Of a stretch of 64,000 bases of DNA, positions 25,913 through 36,580 are shown one piece after another. The stretch's first letter is position 1. The number at the start of each line of letters is the position of its first letter. The notes beneath the pieces are model-generated. The model was not told the origin of the DNA. It made no database searches and was given only the letters and a program-made list of their open reading frames with translations. This DNA is from Streptomyces sp. NBC_01439. GTDB taxonomy: Bacteria > Actinomycetota > Actinomycetes > Streptomycetales > Streptomycetaceae. A program made the translations under genes and the position numbers. The stretch lies in contig NZ_CP109487.1 in assembly GCF_036227605.1 (NCBI RefSeq), forward strand, positions 1,302,001-1,366,000, given 5' to 3'.

Positions 25913-26611
25913 TCAGACGTCGCCGGGGAGCAGGTGCTGCGGCAGTTCGCGGAAGCCCCACCGCCCCTGGCGGCGGGTGAAGATCCAGACGAGGTCGTGG
26001 CGGTCGGGCCAGGTCGCCGGGGTGCCGGGGACCTGGTCGGCGCCGAGGGCCCGGACCAGGCGCGGGATCCCGCTGTGCTCCCAGCAGACGAGTACGGGCA
26101 TCGGTGCGGCCAACGCGGCCTGCACGAGGGCGGCTTCGGCGCCGACGGCGAACTCGACGCGGACAGGAGTGCGCAGCGCGGTGGCGAGCGCCGCCACCGT
26201 CTGCCGGCACCGCGCGGGGGTGACGGCCCCCTTCCCGCCTGCCGCGAAGACCGCCGCGGGACGGGGCAACGAGGAACCGGGGGCCGGCGGGAAGAGGCGC
26301 GGGAGCCGCTCGGCCCGGCGCCAACCGCGGCCGGCCAGCGAACCGGGGTCGTCCTCGCCCTCCGCGTCCCGGCCGACGCCACCGGCGTACGGTTCCTCCG
26401 CGTGCCGGATCACCATGACCAGGGCGTCCTTGGGCCCGGCGGGAGCACCGGGAAGACCGGGAGCACCGGGAGCACCGGGAAGACCGGGAGCACCGGGAGC
26501 CGGGGTGCGCCAGGCTTCCCCGCCCGTGCACCCGGCTCCGGCCAGCGGGGCGAGGGCGGCGGCCAGTACGGCTCGGCGACGCGGTCCGGACCCGGCGGGG
26601 GCTTCTGGCAT
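25913..26611 (-). CDS. secreted histidine phosphatase-family protein (SixA/PhoE-like) with collagen-like linker
   Basis: 232 aa from ATG 26611. The N-terminus GPRRRAVLAAALAPLAGAGC has a Tat-type Arg run and a Cys that may be lipidated, though the lipobox is imperfect. Residues about 32-60 are Gly-X-Pro/Ala collagen-like triplets. The phosphatase domain follows: ALVMVIRHAEEPY holds the RHxE variant of the RHG motif, PARCRQTVAALATAL the second Arg region, and WEHSGIPRL the second His. Cell-surface phosphatase is inferred; substrate unknown. Convergent with the AraC/GyrI gene. Confidence 0.75.
   Translation of the reverse strand: MPEAPAGSGPRRRAVLAAALAPLAGAGCTGGEAWRTPAPGAPGLPGAPGAPGLPGAPAGPKDALVMVIRHAEEPYAGGVGRDAEGEDDPGSLAGRGWRRAERLPRLFPPAPGSSLPRPAAVFAAGGKGAVTPARCRQTVAALATALRTPVRVEFAVGAEAALVQAALAAPMPVLVCWEHSGIPRLVRALGADQVPGTPATWPDRHDLVWIFTRRQGRWGFRELPQHLLPGDV
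26440..26511. repeat. 9-bp in-frame repeats encoding collagen-like Gly-X-Y triplets
   Basis: GGGAGCACC / GGGAAGACC units repeated about eight times inside the histidine phosphatase gene, giving Gly-X-Pro/Ala triplets on the minus strand. Likely length-variable. Confidence 0.8.
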
Positions 26612-26770
26612 GGCGCCACTGTCCCCCACGGCCCGGGCGGCGCCGGGGCGCGGCGCGGTACGGGCCGTGCCGGTCAGCCGATCGGCGCAGGGGCGGGGCG
26701 GAGGCGGAGCGGGGCGGAGGCGGAAGCGGGGGCGGGACGGGGTCAGGGGCACGGGCCCCGGACTCCGGGG

Positions 26771-27513
26771 TCAGCGGGGGCCCTTGCGCACCGCCCGCAG
26801 CCACTCCTTGTTCATCGCGGCGATCGACGGCAACGGGATGCCCTTCGGGCAGGCCGTGGCGCACTCGCCGGTCAGGGTGCAGCCGCCGAAGCCCTCTTCG
26901 TCCATCCGGGCCACCATGTCGAGCACCCGGGTCTCTCGCTCCGGAGAGCCCTGCGGGAGCACGTTCAGGTGGTTGACCTTGGCCGAGGTGAAGAGCATCG
27001 CGGAGCCGTTGGGGCAGGCCGCCACGCACGCGCCGCAGCCGATGCACTCGGCGTGCTCGAAGGCGAAGTCGGCGTCGGCCTTGGGCACAGCGGTGGCGTG
27101 CGCCTCGGGGGCGGAACCGGTGGGGGCGGTGATGTAGCCGCCGGCCTGGATGATGCGGTCGAAGGAGCCGCGGTCGACGACGAGGTCCTTGACCACCGGG
27201 AAGGCGGCGGCCCGCCACGGCTCGACGTCGATGGTGTCGCCGTCGGCGAAGGACCGCATGTGGAGCTGGCAGGTGGTGGTGCGTTCCGGGCCGTGGGCGT
27301 CGCCGTTGATGACGAGGCTGCAGGCGCCGCAGATGCCCTCGCGGCAGTCGTGGTCGAAGGCGACCGGGTCCTCACCGCGCAGGATGAGGTCCTCGTTGAG
27401 GGTGTCGAGCATCTCCAGGAAGGACATGTCCTTCGAGATGCCGTCGACCTCGTACGAGACCATGTGACCGGGGGCGTCGGCGCCGCGCTGGCGCCAGACG
27501 CGCAAGGTGAGCT

Positions 27514-27517
<4 letters not shown>
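26771..27517 (-). CDS. sdhB: succinate dehydrogenase/fumarate reductase iron-sulfur subunit
   Basis: 248 aa. N-terminal 2Fe-2S ferredoxin domain with [12 protein letters not shown] and a distal CQLH; C-terminal domain with a 4Fe-4S site [14 protein letters not shown] and 3Fe-4S ligands in [14 protein letters not shown]. It carries electrons from SdhA to the membrane haems. The ATG at 27517 overlaps the sdhA stop (ATGA). Last gene of sdhCAB. Confidence 0.95.
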
Positions 27518-29523
<2,006 letters not shown>

Positions 29524-29525
29524 GG

Positions 29526-30230
29526 TCAGTTCACCACTCCGGTCATGACGGCTACGGGGACGGACACGAAGCCGGCGAAGAGGACGAGGGCCAGGCCGTT
29601 GGCCAGGAACTTCAGCGTCCGCTCGCGTCGGGCGCTGCCCGCGCCGAGGGTCTGCGCGGCGCTCCAGAAGCCGTGGCGGACATGTAGGCCGAGGGCGGCC
29701 ATGGCCACGATGTAGATGGTGTTCCCGTACCAGGTGGAGAAGGTGGACAGGACGTTCTCGTACGGGTGGCCGGACCACGCGCGCTCGTTGACGGTGAGCG
29801 TGGTGAGGTCGAGCAGGTGCCAGACGATGAACAGGCCGAGGATGATGCCGCCCCAGCGCATGGTGCGGGTGGCATAGCTCGCGCGGCGGCGCTTGTGGGC
29901 GTACTTCACCGGGCGGGCCTTGATGTCACGGCGGCTGAGCTGGTAGGCGGACACGGCGTGGGCGACGACCGCGGCGAGCAGCCCCACGCGCACGAGCCAC
30001 AGGGCCCACTCGTGGTGCAGGAAGGGCGAGCCGAGGGTGCGCAGCCAGTGGGCGTAGCCGTTGAACTCGTCCGCCCCGAAGAAGATCTTGAGGTTTCCGA
30101 GCATGTGCACGACGAGGTAGCCAAGCATGACCAGGCCGGACACGGCCATCACGGACTTCTTGCCGACGGAGGAGTCCCAGATCGTGCGTGTGATGGACGG
30201 CCGTCGATCCGTCCGCGTTGCCAGAGCCAT
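29526..30230 (-). CDS. sdhC: succinate dehydrogenase cytochrome b subunit (type B, dihaem)
   Basis: 234 aa with about five membrane helices: [20 protein letters not shown], the [20 protein letters not shown] region, [19 protein letters not shown], the helix around [16 protein letters not shown] and [19 protein letters not shown]. Helix His residues (VHMLGN, AHAVS, WHLLD, LHVRHG) can bind two b haems, as in single-subunit type B enzymes that reduce quinone. First gene of the operon; divergent from the LysR regulator, 95 bp away. Confidence 0.93.
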   Translation of the reverse strand: MALATRTDRRPSITRTIWDSSVGKKSVMAVSGLVMLGYLVVHMLGNLKIFFGADEFNGYAHWLRTLGSPFLHHEWALWLVRVGLLAAVVAHAVSAYQLSRRDIKARPVKYAHKRRRASYATRTMRWGGIILGLFIVWHLLDLTTLTVNERAWSGHPYENVLSTFSTWYGNTIYIVAMAALGLHVRHGFWSAAQTLGAGSARRERTLKFLANGLALVLFAGFVSVPVAVMTGVVN

Positions 30231-30288
30231 GTCCTCGACGGTACGGACGGGGGTCCCGAAAGGTCCAAGACATGATGGAGCTGATGTC

Positions 30289-30316
30289 GATAGATGATGA
30301 CTATCAAAGCCGATAG
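30289..30316 (+). promoter_or_regulatory. LysR-type operator in the sdhC/LysR intergenic region
   Basis: GATAG (30289-30293) - 7 nt - CTATC (30301-30305) is a perfect dyad; a third GATAG half lies at 30312-30316, just before the LysR ATG. The size and position fit an autoregulatory LysR box that may also control sdhCAB. Confidence 0.55.
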
Positions 30317-30325
30317 CCTGGGCGG

Positions 30326-31204
30326 ATGCAGTTCCAGCAGCTCTTGTACTTCGTGGCCGTCGCCGAGACCCGGCATTTCACCCGGGCCGCGGAGCGCGTG
30401 CACGTGGCACAGCCCTCGCTCTCGCAGCAGATCAAGGCGCTCGAACGGGAACTCGGGGCCGAGTTGTTCAGCCGGGCCCGCGGCAACGTCACGCTCACCG
30501 ACGCGGGCGAGACGCTGCTGCCGCTGGCCCGGCGGATCCTGGCGGACGCTGACACCGCGCGGCTGGAGGTGCAGGAACTGGCGCAGCTCCGGCGCGGCCG
30601 CGTCCGGCTCGGCGCCACACCCAGCATCTGCACGGGCCTGTTGCCGGACGTACTGCGGGCCTTCCACGACGCGCATCCCGGGATCGAGCTGCTGATCGAG
30701 GAGAGCGGCTCGCTCGACCTCGTACGGGAGCTCGCGCGCGGAGCCCTGGACCTGGCCCTGATCGCGCTACCGCTGCCCCCCTCGGCCCCGGCCCTGACCA
30801 CGGTGGAGCTGCTGACCGAAGACCTCGTGGTGGTCTCCTCGGCGGAACGGCCGGCACCGGGCGGGGGCCGCGAGCTGACCATCCCGGGGCTGCGGAACGA
30901 GCCGATGGTGATGTTCCGGCACGGCTACGACCTGCGGGAGCTCACCGTGGCGGCCTGCCGGGCGGAGGGTTTCGAGCCGGTCTTCACCGTGGAGGGCGGC
31001 GAAATGGACGCGGTCCTGGGCTTCGTCCGGGCGGGGCTCGGTATCGCGGTGGTCCCGGCGATGGTGGTCGACCGATCCGGTCGGGGCCTGCGGGTGACCC
31101 CGCTGGCCGGCTCCCCGCTGCGTCGCACGATCGCCCTGGCCCACCGCACCGACGTGGCTCCGCCGCGCGCGGCCCGCGAGCTGAAACGGATACTGCTCGG
31201 CTAA
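30326..31204 (+). CDS. LysR-family transcriptional regulator
   Basis: 292 aa. N-terminal winged HTH MQFQQLLYFVAVAETRHFTR with AAERVHVAQPSLSQQIKALE (residues 1-60), then the two-lobed effector domain (about 90-290). Divergent to sdhCAB with a dyad in the shared 95-bp region, so control of succinate dehydrogenase and of itself is likely (inference from the usual LysR geometry). Effector unknown. Confidence 0.92.
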   Translation: MQFQQLLYFVAVAETRHFTRAAERVHVAQPSLSQQIKALERELGAELFSRARGNVTLTDAGETLLPLARRILADADTARLEVQELAQLRRGRVRLGATPSICTGLLPDVLRAFHDAHPGIELLIEESGSLDLVRELARGALDLALIALPLPPSAPALTTVELLTEDLVVVSSAERPAPGGGRELTIPGLRNEPMVMFRHGYDLRELTVAACRAEGFEPVFTVEGGEMDAVLGFVRAGLGIAVVPAMVVDRSGRGLRVTPLAGSPLRRTIALAHRTDVAPPRAARELKRILLG

Positions 31205-31236
31205 CTGCGCCCGGCGGGGCCTGCGGGCGGGCGCAG

Positions 31237-31917
31237 TCAGGGCGCGGCTGGAGCCGGCTCCGGGGATATCGGCGGGGCGGGGACCGCCGGCAGGGCCTTG
31301 TCGAGGCCTTCTGCGAGCATCCCGAAGGCCAGATCGGCATCGGCCACCGCGGCCGCGTGGGCCTCGTCCGCGCTCTGCCCCGCCTCGATCCGACGCCAGT
31401 TCACCCGACCCAGCTCATGGCGGACCGCAACGATGTGCGTCGCCGCGAGCCGGGAGGCGAGCGGGGACACCACCTCCGCCTCCAGCCCGGCCGCGAGCAG
31501 CTCCACCTCGATCTCGGTGTAGCGGTTCAGCCGGCTCTTCAGGCTGGCGGTGCTGTAAACCAGCTGCTGGAAGGCCATCACGTTCGGGTGGTCGCACAGC
31601 CCGGTGATCGGATCCCGCTCGGCCAGGGCCGCCAGGAAGCTCGCGTGCACCGCGCCCACCGGCGTGCGGCCGGGGGGCCGCTCGCGCACGATGCGCGCCA
31701 CCTCGTCCTGATGGTCGGCGAACCGGTCGAGCAGCAGGTCCTCCTTGCTCGGGAAGTACCGGAAGAGGGTGGGCTTGGAGACCTCGGCCGCGGCGGCGAC
31801 ATCCGCCACCGACACGGCATCGAAGCCCCGTTCCAGGAAGAGCTCCAACGCCGTCGCCGCCAGTCGGTGACGCGTACGGAGCTTCTTGTTCTCGCGCAGA
31901 CCCGTCGTGTTCTCCAT
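31237..31917 (-). CDS. TetR-family transcriptional repressor
   Basis: 226 aa. HTH in residues about 10-55: TRHRLAATALELFLERGFDA, SVADVAAAAEVSKPTLFRYF. The C-terminal ligand domain ends in a Pro/Ala tail. ATG at 31917. Divergent from the FAD monooxygenase with 106 bp between, the classical layout for a repressor sensing the neighbour's substrate. Confidence 0.92.
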   Translation of the reverse strand: MENTTGLRENKKLRTRHRLAATALELFLERGFDAVSVADVAAAAEVSKPTLFRYFPSKEDLLLDRFADHQDEVARIVRERPPGRTPVGAVHASFLAALAERDPITGLCDHPNVMAFQQLVYSTASLKSRLNRYTEIEVELLAAGLEAEVVSPLASRLAATHIVAVRHELGRVNWRRIEAGQSADEAHAAAVADADLAFGMLAEGLDKALPAVPAPPISPEPAPAAP

Positions 31918-31943
31918 ACCGCACAGCGTAGCACGGATTCGTG

Positions 31944-31968
31944 ACCGAGTTATTTTTTTAACCGGGTT
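31944..31968. promoter_or_regulatory. direct-repeat candidate operator between TetR gene and monooxygenase
   Basis: ACCGAGTT (31944-31951) and ACCGGGTT (31961-31968), repeat period 17 bp, separated by a T-rich stretch that stands out in this GC-rich DNA. Likely promoter/operator of the divergent pair. Confidence 0.4.
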
Positions 31969-32023
31969 GCTTTTTCTGTCGGGAGCCGCTTTCCTTGAGG
32001 CATCGACGAGGAGAGGACGTCCC

Positions 32024-33091
32024 ATGACCGACGTACTGATCACCGGCTCCGGACCGACCGGACTGACGCTCGCCTGCGACCTCGCACAGCGCGGAGTCAC
32101 CGTGCGCGTCATCGACCGGCGCACCGAACCGCATCACGAGTCCCGGGGTAAGGGGCTGCGACCGAGCAGCCTCGAGATCTTCCGCGGGCTCGGCGTGCTG
32201 GAGCCGCTGGCAGCCACCGGGGACGCGAGCGTGACCCTGCGCAAGTACTTCGACGGGGAACACATCAACGACACCCCCACCGACGGCGGCCTCTTGATCG
32301 GGCAGTGGCAGATCGAAGCGGCCCTGCGCGAGCGGCTCGCCGCGCTGGGCGTGCGGGTCGAGTACGGATCGGAGCTCGCCGGAATCACCCAGGACGACGC
32401 CGGGGTGCGTGCGGAGCTGGCGGACGGCACCGTGATCGCGGCCCGCTATCTCGCCGGGTGCGACGGCGGGCGCAGCACCACCCGCAAGCTGCTCGGCATC
32501 CCCTTCGAGGGGAACGGGGAGGAGGAGCCCGCGATGGTGATCGGGGACGTCCGGGCGCCGGGACTCGGCCGGGACGTCTGGCACCAGTGGTTCACCTCGG
32601 AAGGCGGCGGGATCCTGCTCTGCCCGATGCCGGGGACGGACAGTTTCCAGCTGCAGGCCTCGCCCGAGCGGGACGAGCGGGGCGAACCGCTGCCGCCCTC
32701 CCTGGAAAGCTTCCAGCGGATCTTCGACCGCCATGCACGGGTGGCGGGCATCCGGCTCAAAGATGCAACCTGGCTCTCGTCCTGGCGGGTCAACGTGCGG
32801 ATGGCCACGCGTCTACGGGAGGGCAGGGTCTTCCTCGCCGGAGATGCCGCGCACGTACATCCCATAGCCGGCGGGCTGGGCATGAACACCGGCATCCAGG
32901 ACGCGGCCGCCCTCGGCCGGACGCTGGCCGCCGCCCTCACGGGGCCTGCCGGGGAGGAGGTGCTCGACGGGTACGAGGCCGAGCGGCTGCCGGTGGCCGC
33001 CGCGGTACTGGCCGACACGGCGGAGCGGTACGAGCGGGTCGTCGAAGCCGTCCGGACCCCTGGCCGCGGGACGGAGGTGGGCCTGGACTGA
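32024..33091 (+). CDS. FAD-dependent aromatic monooxygenase, short form
   Basis: 355 aa PheA/TfdB-like flavoprotein hydroxylase. FAD motifs: LITGSGPTGLTLACDLAQRG (residues 5-24), the DG motif CDGGRSTTRKLLG (about 146) and GDAAHVHPIAGGLGMNTGIQD (about 280, split here for length: GDAAHVHPIAGG then LGMNTGIQDA). It ends near residue 355, without the thioredoxin-like C-terminal domain of longer phenol hydroxylases. GAGGAGAGG precedes the ATG at 32024. Probably induced through the divergent TetR; substrate unknown. Confidence 0.88.
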   Translation: MTDVLITGSGPTGLTLACDLAQRGVTVRVIDRRTEPHHESRGKGLRPSSLEIFRGLGVLEPLAATGDASVTLRKYFDGEHINDTPTDGGLLIGQWQIEAALRERLAALGVRVEYGSELAGITQDDAGVRAELADGTVIAARYLAGCDGGRSTTRKLLGIPFEGNGEEEPAMVIGDVRAPGLGRDVWHQWFTSEGGGILLCPMPGTDSFQLQASPERDERGEPLPPSLESFQRIFDRHARVAGIRLKDATWLSSWRVNVRMATRLREGRVFLAGDAAHVHPIAGGLGMNTGIQDAAALGRTLAAALTGPAGEEVLDGYEAERLPVAAAVLADTAERYERVVEAVRTPGRGTEVGLD

Positions 33092-33150
33092 CCGGCGCCG
33101 CGCGCGCCTGAGCCCGGGGTGGCCCTGGCCGCCCGGGCCCCGGCCCCAGG

Positions 33151-33183
33151 CATCGGCCCCGGGCATCGGCCCCGGGCATCGGC
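33151..33183. repeat. 13-bp tandem repeat, about 2.5 copies
   Basis: CATCGGCCCCGGG at 33151 and 33164, partial copy from 33177, in the gap between the convergent monooxygenase and rmdA genes. Confidence 0.6.
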
Positions 33184-33201
33184 CTCCCGATGGGGCGGAC
33201 A

Positions 33202-35427
33202 TCAGGAGGGCGTGGGCACCGCGTCCGAGAGGGAGAGGCTGTGGATGCGGTCCGGCGCCCCGGGCCGGGCGTAGTACCAGCCCTGAGCGGTGTCGCAGCC
33301 GAGGGCGCGCAGCTGGGCGGCCTGGGCTCCGGTCTCCACTCCCTCGACGGTGACGGCGAGTTCGAGGCTGTGCGCCAGGGCGACGATCCCCTCCACGATC
33401 TTGACGTCAACCGGGTCGGCGGGCTGCTGCTGCATCCCTTGGGTGAAGGAGCGGTCGAGCTTCAGGACGCTGACCGGCAGCCGCCGCAGGTTGGCCAGGT
33501 TCGAGTAGCCGGTGCCGAAGTCGTCGAGGGCGATGTCCACACCGAGTGCCGCGAGCCGGCGCAGCGGTTCCAGGAGTTCGTCGTCGGCCCCTATCAGGGC
33601 TGATTCGGTGACCTCCAGGCACAGCGCGCCCGGGGCGAGGCCCGACTTCTCCAGCACCGCCACGGTGTCGGCAACCAGGCCCGGGTGGTGCAGCTGGGTC
33701 GGAGAGAGGTTGACGTTGATCCGCAGGGCTGCGCCCCCGTGCTCGCGCTGCCAGATGCGGGCCTGGCGGACGGCCTCCTCCAGCACCCAGCGACCGAGCG
33801 GCACGATCAGCCCGGTGCGTTCGGCGAGGGGGATGAAGCGGTCCGGGCCGAGTACCCCGTACTGCGGGTGCGACCAGCGCACCAGCGCCTCGGCCCCGTG
33901 CACGCTGCCGTCGCGCATGTGGACCAGCGGCTGGTACTCGATGAAGAACTCGCCGCGTTCCAGAGCCGCGGGCAGGGCGTTGGTCAGGCCGTGGCGGGTG
34001 ATCGCGCGGGCGTCGGCCTCGGCATCGGCGAATTCGAAGCGGTTGCCGCCGGCCGCCTTGGCCCGGTACATCGTGATGTCGGCGCTGCGCAGCACCTCCG
34101 CCGGGGTGCGCTCCTTGGCCCGTCCCTCGACGATGCCGATGCTGCCCCGGACCGTCAGTTCCCGACCCTCCAACCGGATCGGCGTGGACAGGGCGGTCAA
34201 TATGCGGACCGCGAGCTCGGTCACCTTCTGCTCGGTGTCGGAGCCGGTGGTCAGGGCGACGAACTCGTCGCCGCCGAGCCGGGCGACCACCTCGCCCGGG
34301 CCGGTCGCGCAGCTCTGCAGCCGGTCGGCGACCTCCACCAGCAGCCGGTCCCCCGCCGAATGCCCGAGGCTGTCGTTGACCGCCTTGAAACCGTCGAGGT
34401 CGAGGTAGCACAGCCCGTAGCGGTCGCCGCCCGCCCCGCCGAGGGCCTTCTCCAGCCGCTCGAAGAACAGCGTCCGGTTGGGTAGACCGGTCAGGGCGTC
34501 GTGGGTGGCCTCGTAGCGAAGGCGCAGGTTCAGCAGCCGGCGTTCGGTGGTGTCCTCCATCAGCGCCAGCTGGTACTGCGGCTTCCCGTCGGCGTCGCGC
34601 AGCAGCGACACCGTCAGATTGGTCCAGAGCACGGTGCCGTCGTGCCGGTAGTAGGGCTTCTCGACGCGGTAGCTCTCGCGCTCGCCGCGCACCAGCTCGC
34701 CGTACATCCGCCAGACGTGCGGGGTGTCATCCGGGTGTCCCCATTCGCTGACGTTGCGGCTGCGGACGTGCCCCTCCAGGCCGCCGAACATCTGCAACAG
34801 GGTGTCGTTGACCTCCAGGACGTTCCCGTCGAGGTCGGCGATGCCGATCCCCACGGCCGCGCCCTCGAAGACCGCGCGGAAGCGCTCCTCGCTCGCGTGC
34901 AGGGCCTGCTGCGCGTCGGTACGCGCGGTCAGCGCGGAGCGCGCGATGGCCTCCTGCTCCCTCAGGGTGCGCTCGCGCAGCGCGCGGGCGTATCCCGCCG
35001 CGATGGCGTGCTGCAGCCGGGCGCAGCGCGACCGGTACTCCTCGGTGCCCTCCACACCGGAGCCCTCGGGTCCGTCCGGGCCGCAGTAGAGCACCAGGTA
35101 CGACTCGATCACGCCGAGGGTGCCGGCCAGGGCCTCGGGGTCGGTGCAGTGCACGGCGACGAGTTCCGCCCCCACCTGCTGGGCGACCGAGGCGTCGAAG
35201 GGCCTCGCGTGCAGGGCCTCGGTGAGCGTGCGGGTGAGGGGGAGGAGGTGCCGTTCGAACTCGGTGCGGGTCAACGAGGTCGCCGTGACCGGGAAGATCG
35301 CCCGGCCCCAGATCGTGGCGAAGCGGGCGATCCGGTCCTCGATACCGCCGTGCGGAGCCGTCGCGGACCCGGTGGCGGGTGCCGCGGCGACCTTCGGCGC
35401 GCCCGCCGTCTGTGCCGGAAGTCTCAC
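33202..35427 (-). CDS. rmdA: PAS-GGDEF-EAL c-di-GMP enzyme, RmdA-like
   Basis: 741 aa, cytoplasmic: N-terminal unassigned region (1-185), PAS/PAC (about 190-305), GGDEF (about 310-470) and EAL (about 485-735). The cyclase active site RLGGDEF is intact, and the phosphodiesterase has AEALVRW, the ETESALI-like Glu in EVTESAL, DDFGTGYSNL and KLDRSF, so both activities are possible. The architecture and, from memory, the position near sdhCAB match S. coelicolor RmdA, a c-di-GMP phosphodiesterase affecting development. The GTG start overlaps the stop of the upstream methyltransferase (GTGA). Confidence 0.85.
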   Translation of the reverse strand: MRLPAQTAGAPKVAAAPATGSATAPHGGIEDRIARFATIWGRAIFPVTATSLTRTEFERHLLPLTRTLTEALHARPFDASVAQQVGAELVAVHCTDPEALAGTLGVIESYLVLYCGPDGPEGSGVEGTEEYRSRCARLQHAIAAGYARALRERTLREQEAIARSALTARTDAQQALHASEERFRAVFEGAAVGIGIADLDGNVLEVNDTLLQMFGGLEGHVRSRNVSEWGHPDDTPHVWRMYGELVRGERESYRVEKPYYRHDGTVLWTNLTVSLLRDADGKPQYQLALMEDTTERRLLNLRLRYEATHDALTGLPNRTLFFERLEKALGGAGGDRYGLCYLDLDGFKAVNDSLGHSAGDRLLVEVADRLQSCATGPGEVVARLGGDEFVALTTGSDTEQKVTELAVRILTALSTPIRLEGRELTVRGSIGIVEGRAKERTPAEVLRSADITMYRAKAAGGNRFEFADAEADARAITRHGLTNALPAALERGEFFIEYQPLVHMRDGSVHGAEALVRWSHPQYGVLGPDRFIPLAERTGLIVPLGRWVLEEAVRQARIWQREHGGAALRINVNLSPTQLHHPGLVADTVAVLEKSGLAPGALCLEVTESALIGADDELLEPLRRLAALGVDIALDDFGTGYSNLANLRRLPVSVLKLDRSFTQGMQQQPADPVDVKIVEGIVALAHSLELAVTVEGVETGAQAAQLRALGCDTAQGWYYARPGAPDRIHSLSLSDAVPTPS

Positions 35428-36254
35428 GCCTTGCGTCCCACGCCGCCGAAGCCCGAGAAGGCGTAGGGGTCCTCCGGCGTCTCGCCGTCCTCACCGTTGT
35501 CGGGTCGGTCCGGCCGCCAGTTGGGCATGGCCACGAGGCCCGGCTCCAGCATCTCGAACCCGTCGAAGAAGCCGCTGATCTGTTCCCGGGTCCGCATGAC
35601 GAGGGGGTTGCGCATGTCCCGGTAGACGCCCACGGTGCCGGCGGCGGTTTCCTGGGTGAGCGGGATTCCCTCGTACGAGGCGTGCGTGAGGATCAGCAGG
35701 CTGCCGGGGGCCAGTGCGTCGCACAGCTCGGCGACGGCGGCGTACGGGGCGTCCTTGTCCTCCAGGAAGTGCAGGACGGCGACGAGCAGGAGGGCGACCG
35801 GTCGGCCGAGGTCGAGGAGCCGACCGACCTCCGGGGCGGCGAGGATCTCCTTGGGCTTGCGCAAGTCGGCGGCGACGATGTCGCTGTGGTCGTCTCCTGT
35901 GAGGACGGCCCGGCTGTGCGCGACGGCCACCGGGTCGTGGTCGACGTAGACGACGCGCGCCTGCGGGCTGGCGGCCTGGGCGACCTCGTGGACATTGCCG
36001 AAGGTGGGGATGCCGGAGCCGATGTCGAGGAACTGCGTGACGCCCTCGGCGACGGCGTGCCGGACGGCGCGGCGCATGAATGCCCGGTTGGCCTGCATGA
36101 TCTTGGGCAGTCCCGGCATGAATTCCATGGCACGGCGAGCCGTCTGGCGGTCGACCTCGAAATTGTGGGACCCACCCAGATAGTAATCGTAGATGCGGGA
36201 CACGCTCGGCACCGATATGTCGATGCCTGGCGGGGCCCAGGCGGGGCGCTCCAT
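35424..36254 (-). CDS. SAM-dependent methyltransferase (DUF574 / Methyltransf_19 family)
   Basis: 276 aa. Family opening SVSRIYDYYLGGSHNFEVDR (about residues 16-35), SAM motif FLDIGSGIPTFGNVHEVA (about 74-91), VVYVDHDPVAVAHSRAVL and LTHASYEGIP. This actinobacterial family is abundant and of unknown substrate. Start at 36254 (MERPAWAPPGIDI) with GGAGA upstream; the longer frame lacks similarity. Translationally coupled to rmdA, so the two are probably made together. Confidence 0.88.
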   Translation of the reverse strand: MERPAWAPPGIDISVPSVSRIYDYYLGGSHNFEVDRQTARRAMEFMPGLPKIMQANRAFMRRAVRHAVAEGVTQFLDIGSGIPTFGNVHEVAQAASPQARVVYVDHDPVAVAHSRAVLTGDDHSDIVAADLRKPKEILAAPEVGRLLDLGRPVALLLVAVLHFLEDKDAPYAAVAELCDALAPGSLLILTHASYEGIPLTQETAAGTVGVYRDMRNPLVMRTREQISGFFDGFEMLEPGLVAMPNWRPDRPDNGEDGETPEDPYAFSGFGGVGRKA

Positions 36255-36580
36255 CGGGGTCTCCAAGCGTTGGTCCTGCGGTCGTCCGTGTGAGGTCGGA
36301 CTCCTGTCCGAGCCGAATGTACTGATCATTTCCCAACAGGGCGAGCAAAAGCGGAAATTGGCGATCCGTTCTTCGTCACACACCAAAGGCACCGCCTCGC
36401 CGGACGGGGGAATGACCGATACCGACAAGTCCCTTATGGGAATTGACTGGGGGTCGACCGGAGTCACCACACTACCGACCTGCGGATGGCTCAAACCTCT
36501 CTGGTCGGCAGTCCACCCGTTCAGGCGAACCGGGGGCCGAGCCTCGCGTGCCCGGGCGCGCGCGGGCCCATGCTCCCGGG
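36255..36580. other. 326-bp divergent intergenic region
   Basis: Between the methyltransferase and the proline-rich protein gene. Moderately AT-rich from 36310 to 36450 (TGATCATTTCCC and AATTGACTGG with a TTGACT hexamer at 36443), so promoters for both sides are probably here; no gene or RNA seen. Confidence 0.5.
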
